Below are positions 35,368 to 45,331 of a stretch of 64,000 bases of DNA, in pieces. The notes under the pieces are model-generated. The model ran no database searches. It saw only the letters and a program-made list of their open reading frames with translations, and had not been told where the DNA came from. Source of the stretch: Methylocystaceae bacterium (GTDB lineage: Bacteria > Pseudomonadota > Alphaproteobacteria > Rhizobiales > Beijerinckiaceae); NCBI GenBank assembly GCA_009773555.1, contig WSXZ01000002.1, positions 39,709 through 103,708 on the forward strand, in the 5' to 3' direction. Positions within the stretch are counted from its first letter, which is position 1. Each line of letters starts with the position of its first letter. Both the position numbers and the translations under genes were made by a program.

Positions 35368-37884
35368 ATGAGCGACGTAAAAACTCCAATTTCTCTACGA
35401 ATGCTGACTCAGTCGCTTCCGCGGACTCGTGCTGGAGATTTGACGTCGGTGAAGGCGCTGAGCGTTGCTGCGGCGCTTGCGTCGAGCGTCAGCGCTTCGG
35501 CTCTGGCGCAATCCGCTTCGACGACGCTGCCGCCCGTTAAAGTTGACGCGCCGCAGGAGAAGCCGCGCGCGGCGGCGCCGGCGAAACCCAAGCCAATCGC
35601 CGCCGCTCAGCCGCAACCAGCGCGTCATGCGACCGCCACTCAGGCTGCAGGGCAGCGGCGCGGCGCGCCGGGCGCTTCAAGCGCCGGCGGCCAAGGCGCA
35701 GGCAGCGGAGGCCTTCCGATCTTCGCTGCGGCGCCCAACGCCAATCCTTACGCCGATCCGGTTGCGCCCTATAAGGTCGACCGCCTGTCTTCGCCGAAAT
35801 TCACCGAACCGGTGCTCAACACGCCGCGCACCATCACGGTGCTGACCAAGGAAGTGCTCGACGACAAGAACGCCTTCACGCTGCGTGAAATCGGTCGCAG
35901 CACGGCAGGCGTGACGCTGGGGACGGGCGAAGGCGGCAACGCGTTCGGCGATCGCTTCTTCATTCGCGGCTTCGATGTTCGCAACGACATCTTTGTCGAC
36001 GGCGTGCGCGATCCTGGCGTCAGCATTCGTGAGAACTTCTATACCGAGCAGGTCGAAATTCTGCGCGGGCCGGGATCGACGTTTGCCGGTCGTGGCACTG
36101 CGGGCGGCGCGATCAACATCGTCACGAAACAAGCGACCGATCGCGATTTCGTCGAACTCAAAGCGATTGGCGGCTTTTCCGACCACATGAAGCGAGTGAC
36201 GGCTGACGTCAACAAAGTGATCAGCCCGATCCTCGCGGTGCGCGTCAACGCTCTTTATCATGACTCGAATGTCGCGGGCCGCAGCTTTGTCACCGACTAT
36301 CGCGACGGCGTCGCCGGCTCAGTGGTGTTCAAGCCGATCGAGGACCTGACGCTGACCGCTCAATACACGCATGTCTATCAGAATGGCCTGCCGGACTTCG
36401 GCGTGCCGTACAACCGGGTTTGGAACCGGCCGTTCCCCGAAGGCGTCATTCCTCGCAGCAACTGGTATGGCTTCCTCGACCGCGATTTCCAAGTTGCGAT
36501 GCAGAATTTCGGCACCTTCACGGCCCACTATCGCTACAACGACAATCTCGTATTCGATAATCGGTTCCGGCAGAGCCGCTCCGTTCTGGACTACATCGGA
36601 TCGCTGACGGGGAGCGCGGATCTTTTCGCCTCGACGGTCCGAATCGGGGCGCAAAGTCGCTACCAGGTGGTGAACACGCTCGACAACCAGACGGAGGCGA
36701 CGCTCAAAGTCGATACGGGACCGGTCAAGCATGCGCTCGTCGCTGGCGTCGAATTCGCCCGCGAAGGCGTAACGCGCACCAATTATCAGGGCCTCGCTTC
36801 CGAGTTGAACGGAATACCGACCGGCAATACGGTGACCTGTAACCTCTATCTTCCGTGCACCTATCTGCCGTTCCTCAACACGCCCTACCGCAATACCAAT
36901 CCCACGCGGATCGCCGTCGACACGAAATCAGGCTATCTGATCGAAACTGCGAACTATCAGGACGTCGTGATCGTGAACGGCGGCGCACGCTTTGACGATT
37001 ACAACATCACGAACCGCACTGAGACGCTTTCGACTTTCGCTAAGAGCCATTCCGGGCTGTTCAATTGGAACGCCGGCGTCGTTTTCAAGCCCTTGCCGAA
37101 CGTCAGCGCCTACGCCGCCTACGCCACTTCGGCGACGCCCGTCGGCGCAGAGCTTGACGGCGGCGCGGCAAATTACGGCGGCTTGACGACGGCGTCGCAA
37201 ATCTTTGCTCCCCAACTCAACAAAGCGGCGGAGGTCGGCCTGAAATGGGAACTGTTCGACAGACACCTGCTCGCCACCGCCGCCTTCTTCAAGACGGATG
37301 TGAGCGGCGCTAGAGAAATAAACTCCGGCACCACCACGGGCGACGCGTCCTATTACGTCCAGGGCGTCGATCTAGAAGTAGCCGGCAATATCACCGACAA
37401 GTGGATGGTTCTTGGCGGCATCGTGCTGATGGACTCGCGGGTGACCAACTCTTACGCGCGAACGAATATCGGTCTTCAACTCGCCAATATCGCGCATGAG
37501 TCCTTCAGCCTGCTGTCCAAGTACAAATTGGGCGACCTGATCGGCCTCGCTCCGAATGCGCTCGAATTTGGCGGCCAGGCCATCTACCGCTCCAGGATCT
37601 ATGGCGGCAACAATATCGTCGCCAATGGCGGCACATCGTTCAACGCGTTTGGCTTGCCGAATCCGACCGCGACGAATTTTCTGAACGTTCCAACGATCCT
37701 GCCTTCGTACTGGCGCTTCGATGTTTTTGCGGAGGCGAAGATTGGCCAAAACATCACGATGAAGTTCTCAGTCAACAATCTCTTCGACCGCACGATCTAT
37801 GACGCCTTCTATCAGACGGCGACGCCCTTCGCGCAGATGTCGCCCGGTCGCTCCGTCTATCTCGAAACGAGCATCTTGTTCTAA
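35368..37884 (+). CDS. TonB-dependent siderophore receptor
   Basis: 838 residues. The extended N-terminus precedes a Pro/Ala/Gln-rich stretch (about 50-115), then a plug domain ([57 protein letters not shown]) and a 22-strand barrel ending in [14 protein letters not shown] with terminal Phe. The sequence is closest in style to Fiu-type catecholate receptors. The next genes (two PiuC-like dioxygenases, ExbB, ExbD, TonB) form one operon that would energise uptake. The substrate is unproven. Confidence 0.9.
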   Translation: MSDVKTPISLRMLTQSLPRTRAGDLTSVKALSVAAALASSVSASALAQSASTTLPPVKVDAPQEKPRAAAPAKPKPIAAAQPQPARHATATQAAGQRRGAPGASSAGGQGAGSGGLPIFAAAPNANPYADPVAPYKVDRLSSPKFTEPVLNTPRTITVLTKEVLDDKNAFTLREIGRSTAGVTLGTGEGGNAFGDRFFIRGFDVRNDIFVDGVRDPGVSIRENFYTEQVEILRGPGSTFAGRGTAGGAINIVTKQATDRDFVELKAIGGFSDHMKRVTADVNKVISPILAVRVNALYHDSNVAGRSFVTDYRDGVAGSVVFKPIEDLTLTAQYTHVYQNGLPDFGVPYNRVWNRPFPEGVIPRSNWYGFLDRDFQVAMQNFGTFTAHYRYNDNLVFDNRFRQSRSVLDYIGSLTGSADLFASTVRIGAQSRYQVVNTLDNQTEATLKVDTGPVKHALVAGVEFAREGVTRTNYQGLASELNGIPTGNTVTCNLYLPCTYLPFLNTPYRNTNPTRIAVDTKSGYLIETANYQDVVIVNGGARFDDYNITNRTETLSTFAKSHSGLFNWNAGVVFKPLPNVSAYAAYATSATPVGAELDGGAANYGGLTTASQIFAPQLNKAAEVGLKWELFDRHLLATAAFFKTDVSGAREINSGTTTGDASYYVQGVDLEVAGNITDKWMVLGGIVLMDSRVTNSYARTNIGLQLANIAHESFSLLSKYKLGDLIGLAPNALEFGGQAIYRSRIYGGNNIVANGGTSFNAFGLPNPTATNFLNVPTILPSYWRFDVFAEAKIGQNITMKFSVNNLFDRTIYDAFYQTATPFAQMSPGRSVYLETSILF

Positions 37885-37897
37885 AGGAGCGCTTAAA

Positions 37898-38581
37898 ATG
37901 CTTGCTCACATACAAGGCGCGCTTAATAGGAAGGAGGTCGACGTCCTTCGCGAGGCGATGGCGCAGGCGGCGTGGGAGGACGGCGCCTCCACCGCCGGGG
38001 CGAACGCCGGCGAAGCGAAGCGCAACGAGCAACTCCCGCCTGACTCTGAAATCTCGCGCGCGCTCGGCAAGCGGCTGCTCTCGTCGCTCCTCGCCAATGC
38101 CGCTTTCGTTTCAACGGCTGTTCCGCTGCGCATCTATCCGCCGTTGTTCAACCGTTATGGCGTCGGCGATCACTTCGATCCGCATGTCGACAATGCGATA
38201 CGCGGCGACGCCATGACCGGCGCGCGTATCCGCGTTGACCTCGCCGCGACTGTGCTTCTTTCTGATCCCGACGAATATGAGGGCGGCGAACTGATCGTCG
38301 AGGACATCTACGGATCAAGGCGGTTCAAGCCGCCGGCGGGCGACCTCATTCTTTATTCGGCCGGCAGTCTGCATATGGTGACGCCTGTCACCAGCGGCCT
38401 ACGTCTCGCCTCATTTTTGTGGCTGCAAAGCATGATCCGCGCTGACGAGGCGCGCAGCCTCGTTTGCGATCTCGACGAATCGATACAGGAGCTCGCGCCG
38501 CGCGTGGGCGCGGACGATCCGGATCTGCGCAAGCTGGTGACCGTGTACCACAATCTCATCCGCTACTGGGGAGAAGCATAG
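37898..38581 (+). CDS. PKHD-type Fe(II)/2-oxoglutarate dioxygenase (PiuC-like), copy 1
   Basis: 227 residues. Prolyl-4-hydroxylase fold with HxD ([11 protein letters not shown]), distal His (SLHMVTPV) and Arg for 2-oxoglutarate (TSGLRLAS). The family (PiuC/YbiX) is repeatedly found with siderophore receptors. Substrate unknown. AAAGGAG is 8 nt before the ATG. About half identical in appearance to the next gene, so a tandem duplication. Confidence 0.88.
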   Translation: MLAHIQGALNRKEVDVLREAMAQAAWEDGASTAGANAGEAKRNEQLPPDSEISRALGKRLLSSLLANAAFVSTAVPLRIYPPLFNRYGVGDHFDPHVDNAIRGDAMTGARIRVDLAATVLLSDPDEYEGGELIVEDIYGSRRFKPPAGDLILYSAGSLHMVTPVTSGLRLASFLWLQSMIRADEARSLVCDLDESIQELAPRVGADDPDLRKLVTVYHNLIRYWGEA

Positions 38582-38586
38582 CGCTG

Positions 38587-39270
38587 ATGCTTATTTGCAT
38601 ACCCGAAGTTCTTTCCAAGCAGCAGGTAGCCTTTTTCCGCGCGGCCATGGACCGGGCGCAGTGGGAGGATGGCCGCGCGACCGCTGGTTCGCAGTCCTCT
38701 CTGGTGAAGAACAATCTTCAACTGCCGCAAGCCGGCGAAGTCGCGCGCGAACTTGGCGAACATGTGCTCGAGGCGCTTGCGCAGTCGGCGATGTTCGTCT
38801 CGGCGGCGCTGCCGCACAGGATTTTTCCGCCGCTCTTCAATCGCTATGGCGTTGGGCACGACTTCGGATTGCACGTCGATAATGCGATCCGCGGCATTCC
38901 CGGAACGCCGATTCGCATTCGCACGGATCTTTCTTGCACGCTGTTCCTCTCGGAGGCGGACGAGTACGATGGCGGCGAATTAGTGATTGAGGATCGGGTC
39001 GGACAGCAGGAAGTGAAACTTCCCGCGGGCGATCTCGTGCTTTATCCTTCGACGAGTCTTCATCTTGTCAAAGGCGTCACACGCGGCGAGCGCATCGCCT
39101 CGTTTTTTTGGATGCAGAGCATGATTCGAGACAATGTGGCGCGCGCTTTGCTCTTCGATCTCGACCAGGCCATCCAATCCCTGACGTCTCGGCTCGGCGC
39201 CGGCGATCCTGCCTGCGTCAAAATGTCGGGCGTTTATCATAATCTGATCCGAACATGGGCTGAAGCATGA
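38587..39270 (+). CDS. PKHD-type Fe(II)/2-oxoglutarate dioxygenase (PiuC-like), copy 2
   Basis: 227 residues, same length as copy 1. The iron motif HVDNAIRG is intact ([11 protein letters not shown]), with distal His in SLHLVKGV and Arg in TRGERIAS. The N-terminal two-thirds differ more from copy 1 than the metal site does. It begins 6 bp after copy 1, and its stop overlaps the exbB start as ATGA. Confidence 0.88.
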   Translation: MLICIPEVLSKQQVAFFRAAMDRAQWEDGRATAGSQSSLVKNNLQLPQAGEVARELGEHVLEALAQSAMFVSAALPHRIFPPLFNRYGVGHDFGLHVDNAIRGIPGTPIRIRTDLSCTLFLSEADEYDGGELVIEDRVGQQEVKLPAGDLVLYPSTSLHLVKGVTRGERIASFFWMQSMIRDNVARALLFDLDQAIQSLTSRLGAGDPACVKMSGVYHNLIRTWAEA

Positions 39271-40076
39271 AACGTTCTTTGCAGTTTCTCGTGATCTCAA
39301 TCATCGCGCTTCTCGCTGCGCAGAGCGTCGCAGCCGCACCAGGGTCGCCAGCGCTCGACGCAGCGATAGCGGCCACTAAACCTCATGATCTTTCTGTGTG
39401 GACGATGTTCGTCAACGCCGACATCGTCGTGAAGATCGTCATGATCGGCTTGTTGTTGGCGTCCGTCGCGACATGGACGATCCTCATCGCTAAAACGATC
39501 GAATTGAAACGGGCGCGCGAGCGCGTGACGACGGCGATACGACGCCTCTCCGAGGCGCGCGGTCTCTCCGAGGCGCGACTGGCGCTTGGCGGCGGCGACC
39601 GTTTGACGCAGGCGCTGCTTGGCGAAGCGACGCGGGAAATGAAGCTTTCGTCCGATATTCTTGCGGCGCCGGGCGTGAAGGAGCGCATCGCAGCGTGCTT
39701 CGCCGAAATCGAGCGCGCCGAAGCGCTTTCGATCAAGCGGGGCACCGGACTGCTCGCCTCCGTTGGATCGACAGGCCCCTTCATCGGATTGTTCGGCACC
39801 GTCTGGGGCATCATGAACAGCTTCATCGGCATTTCGAAAGCACAGACCACCAATCTGGCCGTCGTCGCGCCCGGCATCGCCGAAGCGCTGCTCGCAACCG
39901 CGGTCGGCCTCTTCGCCGCCATCCCGGCTGTGCTCATCTACAATCATCTCGCGCGCCAGGCGACCGCCTATCTCGAGCTCGTTTCTAATCTCTCCGGCGA
40001 ATTGCTTCGCATCGTCTCGCGCGACCTCGATCGCGCCGGACAAGCCGGCGCAAACAAGATTCATGCGGCGGAGTAG
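39267..40076 (+). CDS. exbB: ExbB proton-channel protein
   Basis: 269 residues. Signal/first helix at the N-terminus ([18 protein letters not shown]), then three membrane segments ([60 protein letters not shown]) of the MotA/TolQ/ExbB family. It forms the motor with ExbD that energises TonB. Confidence 0.93.
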   Translation: MKRSLQFLVISIIALLAAQSVAAAPGSPALDAAIAATKPHDLSVWTMFVNADIVVKIVMIGLLLASVATWTILIAKTIELKRARERVTTAIRRLSEARGLSEARLALGGGDRLTQALLGEATREMKLSSDILAAPGVKERIAACFAEIERAEALSIKRGTGLLASVGSTGPFIGLFGTVWGIMNSFIGISKAQTTNLAVVAPGIAEALLATAVGLFAAIPAVLIYNHLARQATAYLELVSNLSGELLRIVSRDLDRAGQAGANKIHAAE

Positions 40077-40079
40077 ATC

Positions 40080-40505
40080 ATGGCCGTTCATCTCAAAAGC
40101 GATCTTCAGGAAACGCACGAAATCAACGTCACGCCGTTTATCGACGTGATGCTCGTGCTGCTCATCATCTTCATGGTGGCGGCCCCCCTCGCCACGGTCG
40201 ATCTTCCGGTCGATCTTCCGGCTTCCAACGCCGCGCCGCATGAAAAGCCCGACAAGCCGATTTACGTGACGATCCAGGGCGACCTCGCGCTCGCCTTGGG
40301 CGAGACGCCCGTCAAACGCAACGATCTCGTTTCGGCTCTCGACGGGCTTTTAGGCGATAAGTCGAAACGTATCTATTTGCGAGCCGACACCAGCGTGCCC
40401 TATGGCGAGATGATGGCGATCTTGGAGCGTCTGCGCGCTGGCGGTTATCTGCGCGTGGCGCTCGTCGCGCTCGACGCCGGCGGCAAGGAGCAGGCCCCGC
40501 AATGA
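40080..40505 (+). CDS. exbD: ExbD
   Basis: 141 residues, one membrane helix with the proton-carrying Asp (VTPFIDVMLVLLIIFMVAAP), and a periplasmic domain (PVKRNDLVSALDGLLGDKSK). It starts 3 bp after exbB and overlaps tonB by 4 bp. Confidence 0.93.
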   Translation: MAVHLKSDLQETHEINVTPFIDVMLVLLIIFMVAAPLATVDLPVDLPASNAAPHEKPDKPIYVTIQGDLALALGETPVKRNDLVSALDGLLGDKSKRIYLRADTSVPYGEMMAILERLRAGGYLRVALVALDAGGKEQAPQ

Positions 40506-41293
40506 GCGCCGCCGCTGCTCTCCAGAAGCCGCAGTCGAACCGCAAGCTTTGGGGCGCCGCAGTCGCCCTGGCGCTATTTCTGCACGTCGGCGGCGCCGTC
40601 GCCGCGCTGGTGACCTTACGGGGCGACCTCGACGAGGACGCGTCCGGCGCTCCAGCGATTGAATTGTCTCTCGAGCCCGCCGCCCCGCGAGACGCCGAGG
40701 CCGCGGATCTGCCGCCTGGACCGCTCTCTGACGAAGCGGCGGCCGCCGCGCCTTCCGTCGCCGCATCAGAGGCGAAGGAGACGAACGAAGAGCGGATCAC
40801 CCACGCCGAGTCGGAAGACGCCGAATTCACGCACAACGTTCGGCCGGAGAAGCCGATCGAAGAGGAGAAGAAACATCAGGCGCAGCCGGTCGTCTCGGCC
40901 GAGTCTGCCGCCTCCGAGGCGACTGCGCCGCCCAAGTCCGACGCCGATCGGCAATCCGACAGGCCCGTGGCGCCTGTTCAGGGGGCTGACGCCGTCGCCA
41001 ACGCCGTGAAGCTCACGTGGCACAAGGCTTTGCTCTCGCATCTCAACCGACACAAGCGCTATCCGGGCGCCGCCGGGCGTCGATCCGCCGAAGCGAGCGT
41101 TTCGTTCACGCTCGACAGGCGCGGTCATGTCGTCAGCTACAGCATCAAACGTTCTGCGGGACACCCACTCTTCGACGACGCTGCGCTCGCGATGATGAAG
41201 CGGGCCGACCCCGTTCCGCCGCCGCCGCCGGTGATCGCGGACGAGGGGCTGACCTTCGAAGTGCCCGTGCAATTTCGCGTCGGCAAAAAATAG
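40502..41293 (+). CDS. tonB: TonB
   Basis: 263 residues. Membrane anchor (WGAAVALALFLHVGGAVAAL with His in the helix), Pro/Glu/Ala-rich linker to about residue 165, and C-terminal TonB domain (HLNRHKRYPGAAGRRSAEAS, VSFTLDRRGHVVSYSIKRSA). It completes the receptor-specific energy module. Confidence 0.92.
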   Translation: MSAAAALQKPQSNRKLWGAAVALALFLHVGGAVAALVTLRGDLDEDASGAPAIELSLEPAAPRDAEAADLPPGPLSDEAAAAAPSVAASEAKETNEERITHAESEDAEFTHNVRPEKPIEEEKKHQAQPVVSAESAASEATAPPKSDADRQSDRPVAPVQGADAVANAVKLTWHKALLSHLNRHKRYPGAAGRRSAEASVSFTLDRRGHVVSYSIKRSAGHPLFDDAALAMMKRADPVPPPPPVIADEGLTFEVPVQFRVGKK

Positions 41294-41455
41294 CTGCGCT
41301 TGATCGAACGGAGGCGGTTCGAGAGCCGGAGGCTTCCGACCCGCCGCAATGAATATTCAGCTGCGACTGAACCTTGTGAAGGTTAGTTTGGGGTTCTCCA
41401 CAGCGCTTATTTGCGGCTAAGCTTTTCTATTTCTTAAAAAATATGGAGCATTGTC

Positions 41456-41480
41456 GGAACAGATATTCGAATCGGCGCTT
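41456..41480 (+). promoter_or_regulatory. Weak EcfG-type promoter candidate for NepR-like gene 1
   Basis: GGAAC (41456-41460), 16 bp, then GCTT. It matches the -35 of general-stress sigma factor EcfG exactly but the -10 (CGTT) only in part. Confidence 0.3.
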
Positions 41481-41503
41481 CATCCCCGTGTGGAGAGGTC
41501 CTC

Positions 41504-41710
41504 ATGCCGCCACATGAACAACGAGCGAGACTGGCAGAGACGACAATGAGAGGAAGTCGATACATACGCGATGCGGTTGATGTGGAGCCGAGCGTGCGGC
41601 GGCTCGGTGAGCAGCTTCGGCGCCAATTTTCCGATATTGCTTCGGAGCCGCTGCCTGACGACATGCTGGCCCTTCTGGAAGAGCTTAGCCAGATAAGCGC
41701 GGTCGAGTGA
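41504..41710 (+). CDS. NepR-like anti-sigma factor, copy 1
   Basis: 68 residues. The core RLGEQLRRQFSDIASEPLPD followed by MLALLEELSQ matches the NepR pattern (LGxxLRxxY-x5-EPxPdxhxxLLxxL). NepR holds sigma EcfG inactive until the PhyR sigma-mimic removes it. Neither phyR nor ecfG is adjacent. A second NepR-like gene lies 24 bp away in the opposite direction. Confidence 0.65.
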   Translation: MPPHEQRARLAETTMRGSRYIRDAVDVEPSVRRLGEQLRRQFSDIASEPLPDDMLALLEELSQISAVE

Positions 41711-41733
41711 CGCGCAGAGAGATTTCTCGAATC

Positions 41734-41928
41734 TCAGCGCATCTTGTTCGGACGATCCGCGAAGTCCAATTTGATCAGGAGTCCTTTAAGGTCCTCGGGA
41801 ACCGGCTTCATGATCAAATCGAGATATAAAAGCGAGAAGCGTTTTCCGAGCGCCTCGCGTATAGAGCGCCGAAGCAGCGCTCTCTTGCCCTGTCTAAGGG
41901 CGAGTTTCGGAGAAGCTCCAGTCATCAT
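41734..41928 (-). CDS. NepR-like anti-sigma factor, copy 2
   Basis: 64 residues. REALGKRFSLLYLDLIMKPV then PEDLKGLLIKLD also fits the NepR helix pair (LGxxhxxxYxDhhxxPVPEDLxxLLxxL). Its start overlaps the stop of the upstream minus-strand gene as ATGA. The N-terminus is short and basic (RQGKRALLRRSIR). It is probably a stress-response regulator or a decoy for PhyR. Confidence 0.6.
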   Translation of the reverse strand: MMTGASPKLALRQGKRALLRRSIREALGKRFSLLYLDLIMKPVPEDLKGLLIKLDFADRPNKMR

Positions 41929-42113
41929 AAAGAACGCGCCTCCTGCTTGAACAGCGACTGCCAGGCGGAGAGTTCATTGCGCATGTGCTTGCGCGCGGGC
42001 ATCCGTTCGGTTGATTGATCCGAAAGGCGGAACGCGCCGCCGCCACGGGCAGCGTGCGATTTGCCGCGTTTCGATCGATATTCGACGGTGAACGGGCGAA
42101 CAGTTTTCTTCAT
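41925..42113 (-). CDS. Small basic conserved protein
   Basis: 62 residues starting MKKTVRPFTVEYRSKRGK, a pattern often seen in short alphaproteobacterial proteins of unknown function. The longer upstream frame lacks support. It is the first gene of an operon with NepR-like copy 2 and has an EcfG-type promoter about 35 bp upstream, so it is likely stress-induced. Confidence 0.6.
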   Translation of the reverse strand: MKKTVRPFTVEYRSKRGKSHAARGGGAFRLSDQSTERMPARKHMRNELSAWQSLFKQEARSL

Positions 42114-42144
42114 CGACAGACCTTCGTCTTGGGCGCCTTCATAA

Positions 42145-42170
42145 AACCTCGGCGCCAAGCCAGATGTTCC
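42145..42170 (-). promoter_or_regulatory. EcfG-type general stress promoter upstream of small basic gene
   Basis: Read leftward: GGAAC, 17 bp, GGTT. This matches the EcfG consensus GGAAC-N16/17-CGTT in spacing and in all but one base of the -10. Confidence 0.55.
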
Positions 42171-42228
42171 GGCGCTCTGAATGCTGGACGCAATTTGCGA
42201 ACACATTCGCGCGCGTTTCAAAATGAAA

Positions 42229-42255
42229 ACGCCGGCGAGGGCGACTCGCCGGCGT
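42229..42255 (-). terminator. Terminator of csbD
   Basis: ACGCCGGCGAG and its perfect complement with a 5-nt loop. Read leftward it is followed by TTTCATTTT, directly after the csbD stop. Confidence 0.85.
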
Positions 42256-42275
42256 GTCCTAATGACGCTGTGGAG

Positions 42276-42473
42276 TTAGTGGCGCGCCATCCAGCTGTCC
42301 ACCTGCTCCTTGGCCTTGTCCTTGGCGACGCCGTAGCGTTCCTGGATCATGCCTTCGAGCTGCTCGCGGTTCCCGTTAACGCGAGCAATATCGTCGTCAG
42401 TGAGCTTGCCCCACTGCTCCTTCACGTTGCCGGTAAACTTCTTCCAATTGCCTTCGATCGTGTCCCAGTTCAT
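42276..42473 (-). CDS. CsbD family stress protein
   Basis: 65 residues, with MNWDTIEGNWKKFTGNVKEQ, WGKLTDDDIARVNGNREQLE and the repeat-like GVAKDKAKEQVDSW typical of CsbD proteins, small soluble proteins induced by general stress. Start at 42473 has AGGAGG 7 nt upstream. An EcfG-type promoter lies about 85 bp upstream. Confidence 0.9.
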   Translation of the reverse strand: MNWDTIEGNWKKFTGNVKEQWGKLTDDDIARVNGNREQLEGMIQERYGVAKDKAKEQVDSWMARH

Positions 42474-42556
42474 GAATTCCTCCTGGTGGGGAGGCGGCCG
42501 CAATCGCGGCGACGCCGTGGAAAGCCGAGCCCGGGCCTAGCTTTCACAAGCATTAA

Positions 42557-42581
42557 AACCTTTAGCCGGCGCAGATGTTCC
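42557..42581 (-). promoter_or_regulatory. EcfG-type promoter of csbD
   Basis: Read leftward: GGAAC, 16 bp, GGTT. The same GGAACATCTG start occurs in the promoter of the small basic gene, so the two share more than the consensus. Confidence 0.6.
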
Positions 42582-42847
42582 CTGTCGACTTGCGCTCGCG
42601 CTCTAAATTAGCAGTCTAGCCCATGTCTGCCGCGATCACTTCTCGCTCGCCCAGCTTGAAAATCCCTGATTTGCGCCGGCGCTATATTGAACGCTCGCGC
42701 ATGCAGCCGAAATGAACCGGGGAGTTGAAGCCAAACGGCAGCAGTACATCACGAGAGGACTGCAGCGCTCATTTCGCGAAAGCGGCAGCCGTCGCCTCCC
42801 GATTTCAGATTCGCGGCTGGCTGCTGGCCCAAGTTGGTCGTCAATTC

Positions 42848-43321
42848 TCAACCCGTCATCGTGAGGCGCTTGAGCAGCGCGTCACGCGCCTCGACGATGC
42901 GACGGTATTGTTCGTCGCTGCCGCCTGCATCGGGATGCGCGGTCTTCGCCAACTGCCGGAAGGCGGCGTTGATCTCGGACAGATTGAGCAGGCCCTCGAA
43001 TGGCAGCCCTAAAATTTCCCGATGTTCATGTTCATCGTCGATATCCGCCCGAAAAAATAGCGTGCGGCGTTTTTCTCGCGCCTCGAGGCGCAGATTGAGC
43101 TGATCTTCCCGCCATCTCTCGCGCGACATAACCAGACATTCGCCAAAGGCGATGCGGCCCAGCGTTTCAAGTTCGTCAAGACTGAAAGGCCCCACGACGC
43201 CATAGGGCGGCGCCAGAGACCCCTTCCTGCCGGTCTCGTCATGCTGGATATCGCCGATGGTCGCCATATCCAATATTCCCATCGAGCCGTTCCAGACGAC
43301 CCATTCCTCTTTGTCCGTCAT
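42848..43321 (-). CDS. Protein with C-terminal J domain
   Basis: 157 residues. The N-terminal part (about 1-95) is not recognised. The C-terminal 55 residues form a J domain (LNLSEINAAFRQLAKTAHPD with HPD, then SDEQYRRIVEARDALLKRL), which stimulates a DnaK ATPase. The partner is unknown. It is on the minus strand next to the stress island. Confidence 0.8.
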   Translation of the reverse strand: MTDKEEWVVWNGSMGILDMATIGDIQHDETGRKGSLAPPYGVVGPFSLDELETLGRIAFGECLVMSRERWREDQLNLRLEAREKRRTLFFRADIDDEHEHREILGLPFEGLLNLSEINAAFRQLAKTAHPDAGGSDEQYRRIVEARDALLKRLTMTG

Positions 43322-43551
43322 ACGGAGCGCTCATGCGTGACCCGACCCGCGCTTCGCTTTTTTCGTACAAGAGCGTTCGCGAGAGCTGAGCCGTGAGCCA
43401 TGCATGTTCGGAGCCAAAGGGGGCGCGCTGCGCATGGAGCCGAGCCGCGGGATCGCGCTTAGAATGAGACACTCGACTGATGTCGAACTCCGCGCCGCTT
43501 GTGCGCCTGGCTTGAGCCTTGCATGTGAGGCGCTAACGGGAGCAGGACTCG

Positions 43552-44022
43552 GTGCTTGACGCTACACAGACACGCAGCCTCACGACGGAGAAGGACCTCG
43601 AACATCCGATCGAGGCCATTTGGCGCGCGATGACAGATTCCGAATGGCTCGCCGTTTGGTTCTTTCCAAATGACATTGAGCCGGTTGTCGGCCACAAGTT
43701 CACGATCTGGAGCCGCCCGATCGAGCGTTGGGACGGCGAGTTCAAGTGCCAGGTTCTCGCTGTGGAGCCCGGCCGTATGTTGCGTTTCAGCTGGTCGGGC
43801 GGTGATGACGAGCTGAAGGGTTTTGGCCGATACATCGACACGACAGTTACGTGGACGATCTCGCAGCTGCCGGATGGCGGCACGCATTTTGTTTTTGTCC
43901 AGGACGGAATCGACGCTGCCGCCACGGCGGACGCGGTCTACGACGTCATGCTCAAAGGCTCGCAGAGCGTGTTGAACTCTCTTGCCAAAAGACTCCCTGA
44001 CCTCATTGAACACGGAGCCTGA
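43552..44022 (+). CDS. SRPBCC/AHSA1-like protein
   Basis: 156 residues from a GTG start with AGGA upstream. START-like fold: LEHPIEAIWRAMTDSEWLAV, VEPGRMLRFSW and the final helix GSQSVLNSLAKRL. The ligand is unknown. TTG at 43555 would shorten it by one residue. Confidence 0.75.
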   Translation: MLDATQTRSLTTEKDLEHPIEAIWRAMTDSEWLAVWFFPNDIEPVVGHKFTIWSRPIERWDGEFKCQVLAVEPGRMLRFSWSGGDDELKGFGRYIDTTVTWTISQLPDGGTHFVFVQDGIDAAATADAVYDVMLKGSQSVLNSLAKRLPDLIEHGA

Positions 44023-44079
44023 AACGCCCCGCTTGCCCAAGCTCATCGGAGCGGCGACCAATGGCGAGCTCAGAGCAAC

Positions 44080-45186
44080 ATGTCAGCCACATTCTCAGAT
44101 TCGACGAGCGCGCCTAACGAGCCCATCACACCCGCCGTCGTCGGCGACACATGCGTCGTGGGCGCGCCGCTCGACTTTTCCGGCGCATCGCTCTTCTTTC
44201 CGGAGAATTTTGCAGGATCAACGCTCCGCGCGGATGCGCCAATAGGTTCGCCGCAATCAGCGGCGGAAGCGGCGGCGCTCTCGGATGCTTTATGCGCAAA
44301 GATTTCGCCCGTTTCTTTTGGCGACCGCGTGCTTTTGCTTCCCTCTGAGTGCGACGCCTGGCGTTCCGCCGTCGAAATGGTTCGGCGTTACCATGGCGTC
44401 GTCGGCCGCCCCAAGCGCCGCCGATTCATCGTCTGCGTCGGGCCTGCTGATGCAACGGAGAGCCCTCCGCCAGGCCTTGAAGGCGATGACGAGATCGTCA
44501 TTCTCCGAACCGACGATCACGCCGCATTGCAGGCGGAAGTCGACGTGAGGACCGCGGGAATTCTGATCCCTCCGGTTAGGACGCAAGCTAGTTTTGAGAT
44601 CGTCTCAGGGAGCGTCCTCGCCAGACTGCGCGAGACCGCAGACGAATATGGGCTCATACTCGGTTTCGACGAAACCTTCTGCGGCCTCGGCCGCTCAGGC
44701 ATGCTTTGGGCGCACGAATGGACCGGCGTCACCCCGGACCTGATGATCGCCAGTCATGCGCCTGCAGACGCCCCGCCGCTGGCCGCGCTCGTCGTTACGC
44801 AAAGACTCGCGCGAGGGGCGCTCGGCGGCTCGCCGCTGGTTGAGGAGGCCGCGCTTCTGTCCGGACACGCCCTTGTCGACGCTCTGTCGACGCCAGGCTT
44901 TCAGGAACGCGTGCAGAACCGAAGCTGGTATTTCGAAGACCAGCTGTCCGCATTGTTCTATCGGCGTCGTGCAGCCTTTACGGCGCTGGATGGCCTCGGC
45001 CTGATGCAGGCGCTAACGCTCCCCGGAGACGCGGAGCCCATGCGCGCGAAGCTGGCCGAGCACGGGCTCCTCACCCGCGCCATGGGGCCGGTCCTTGGTT
45101 TATTTCCTCCGCTCACAGTCGAGGAAGGCGACATCGATGCGGCGGTCTCCGTCATCGATATGGTTTGCGCGCAGGACGAACGATGA
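44080..45186 (+). CDS. Class III aminotransferase-like protein lacking the PLP lysine
   Basis: 368 residues. The fold-type I/class III pattern is visible in ADEYGLILGFDETFCGLGRS (the conserved Asp that contacts the PLP ring) and WTGVTPDLMIASH, but the next segment, where the family has a lysine (A/SKxLGGG), reads APADAPPLAALVV without lysine. The N-terminal part is also short. It may be an inactive relative with a regulatory or structural role, or a decaying gene. Starts 58 bp after the SRPBCC gene. Confidence 0.65.
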   Translation: MSATFSDSTSAPNEPITPAVVGDTCVVGAPLDFSGASLFFPENFAGSTLRADAPIGSPQSAAEAAALSDALCAKISPVSFGDRVLLLPSECDAWRSAVEMVRRYHGVVGRPKRRRFIVCVGPADATESPPPGLEGDDEIVILRTDDHAALQAEVDVRTAGILIPPVRTQASFEIVSGSVLARLRETADEYGLILGFDETFCGLGRSGMLWAHEWTGVTPDLMIASHAPADAPPLAALVVTQRLARGALGGSPLVEEAALLSGHALVDALSTPGFQERVQNRSWYFEDQLSALFYRRRAAFTALDGLGLMQALTLPGDAEPMRAKLAEHGLLTRAMGPVLGLFPPLTVEEGDIDAAVSVIDMVCAQDER

Positions 45187-45331
45187 GCGCGCGAGTCGTT
45201 TGCCTCCGCCTCACTGAGGCGCACGCGCCGCCAAATCCGGCGGGAACACAGTCGGCGCCTCTGGGCGCGGCCTCAGCGAAGCGCTTTGCTCGAGCGCGCG
45301 CATTCCCTCAAATCGCGGACCGTTCAACATC

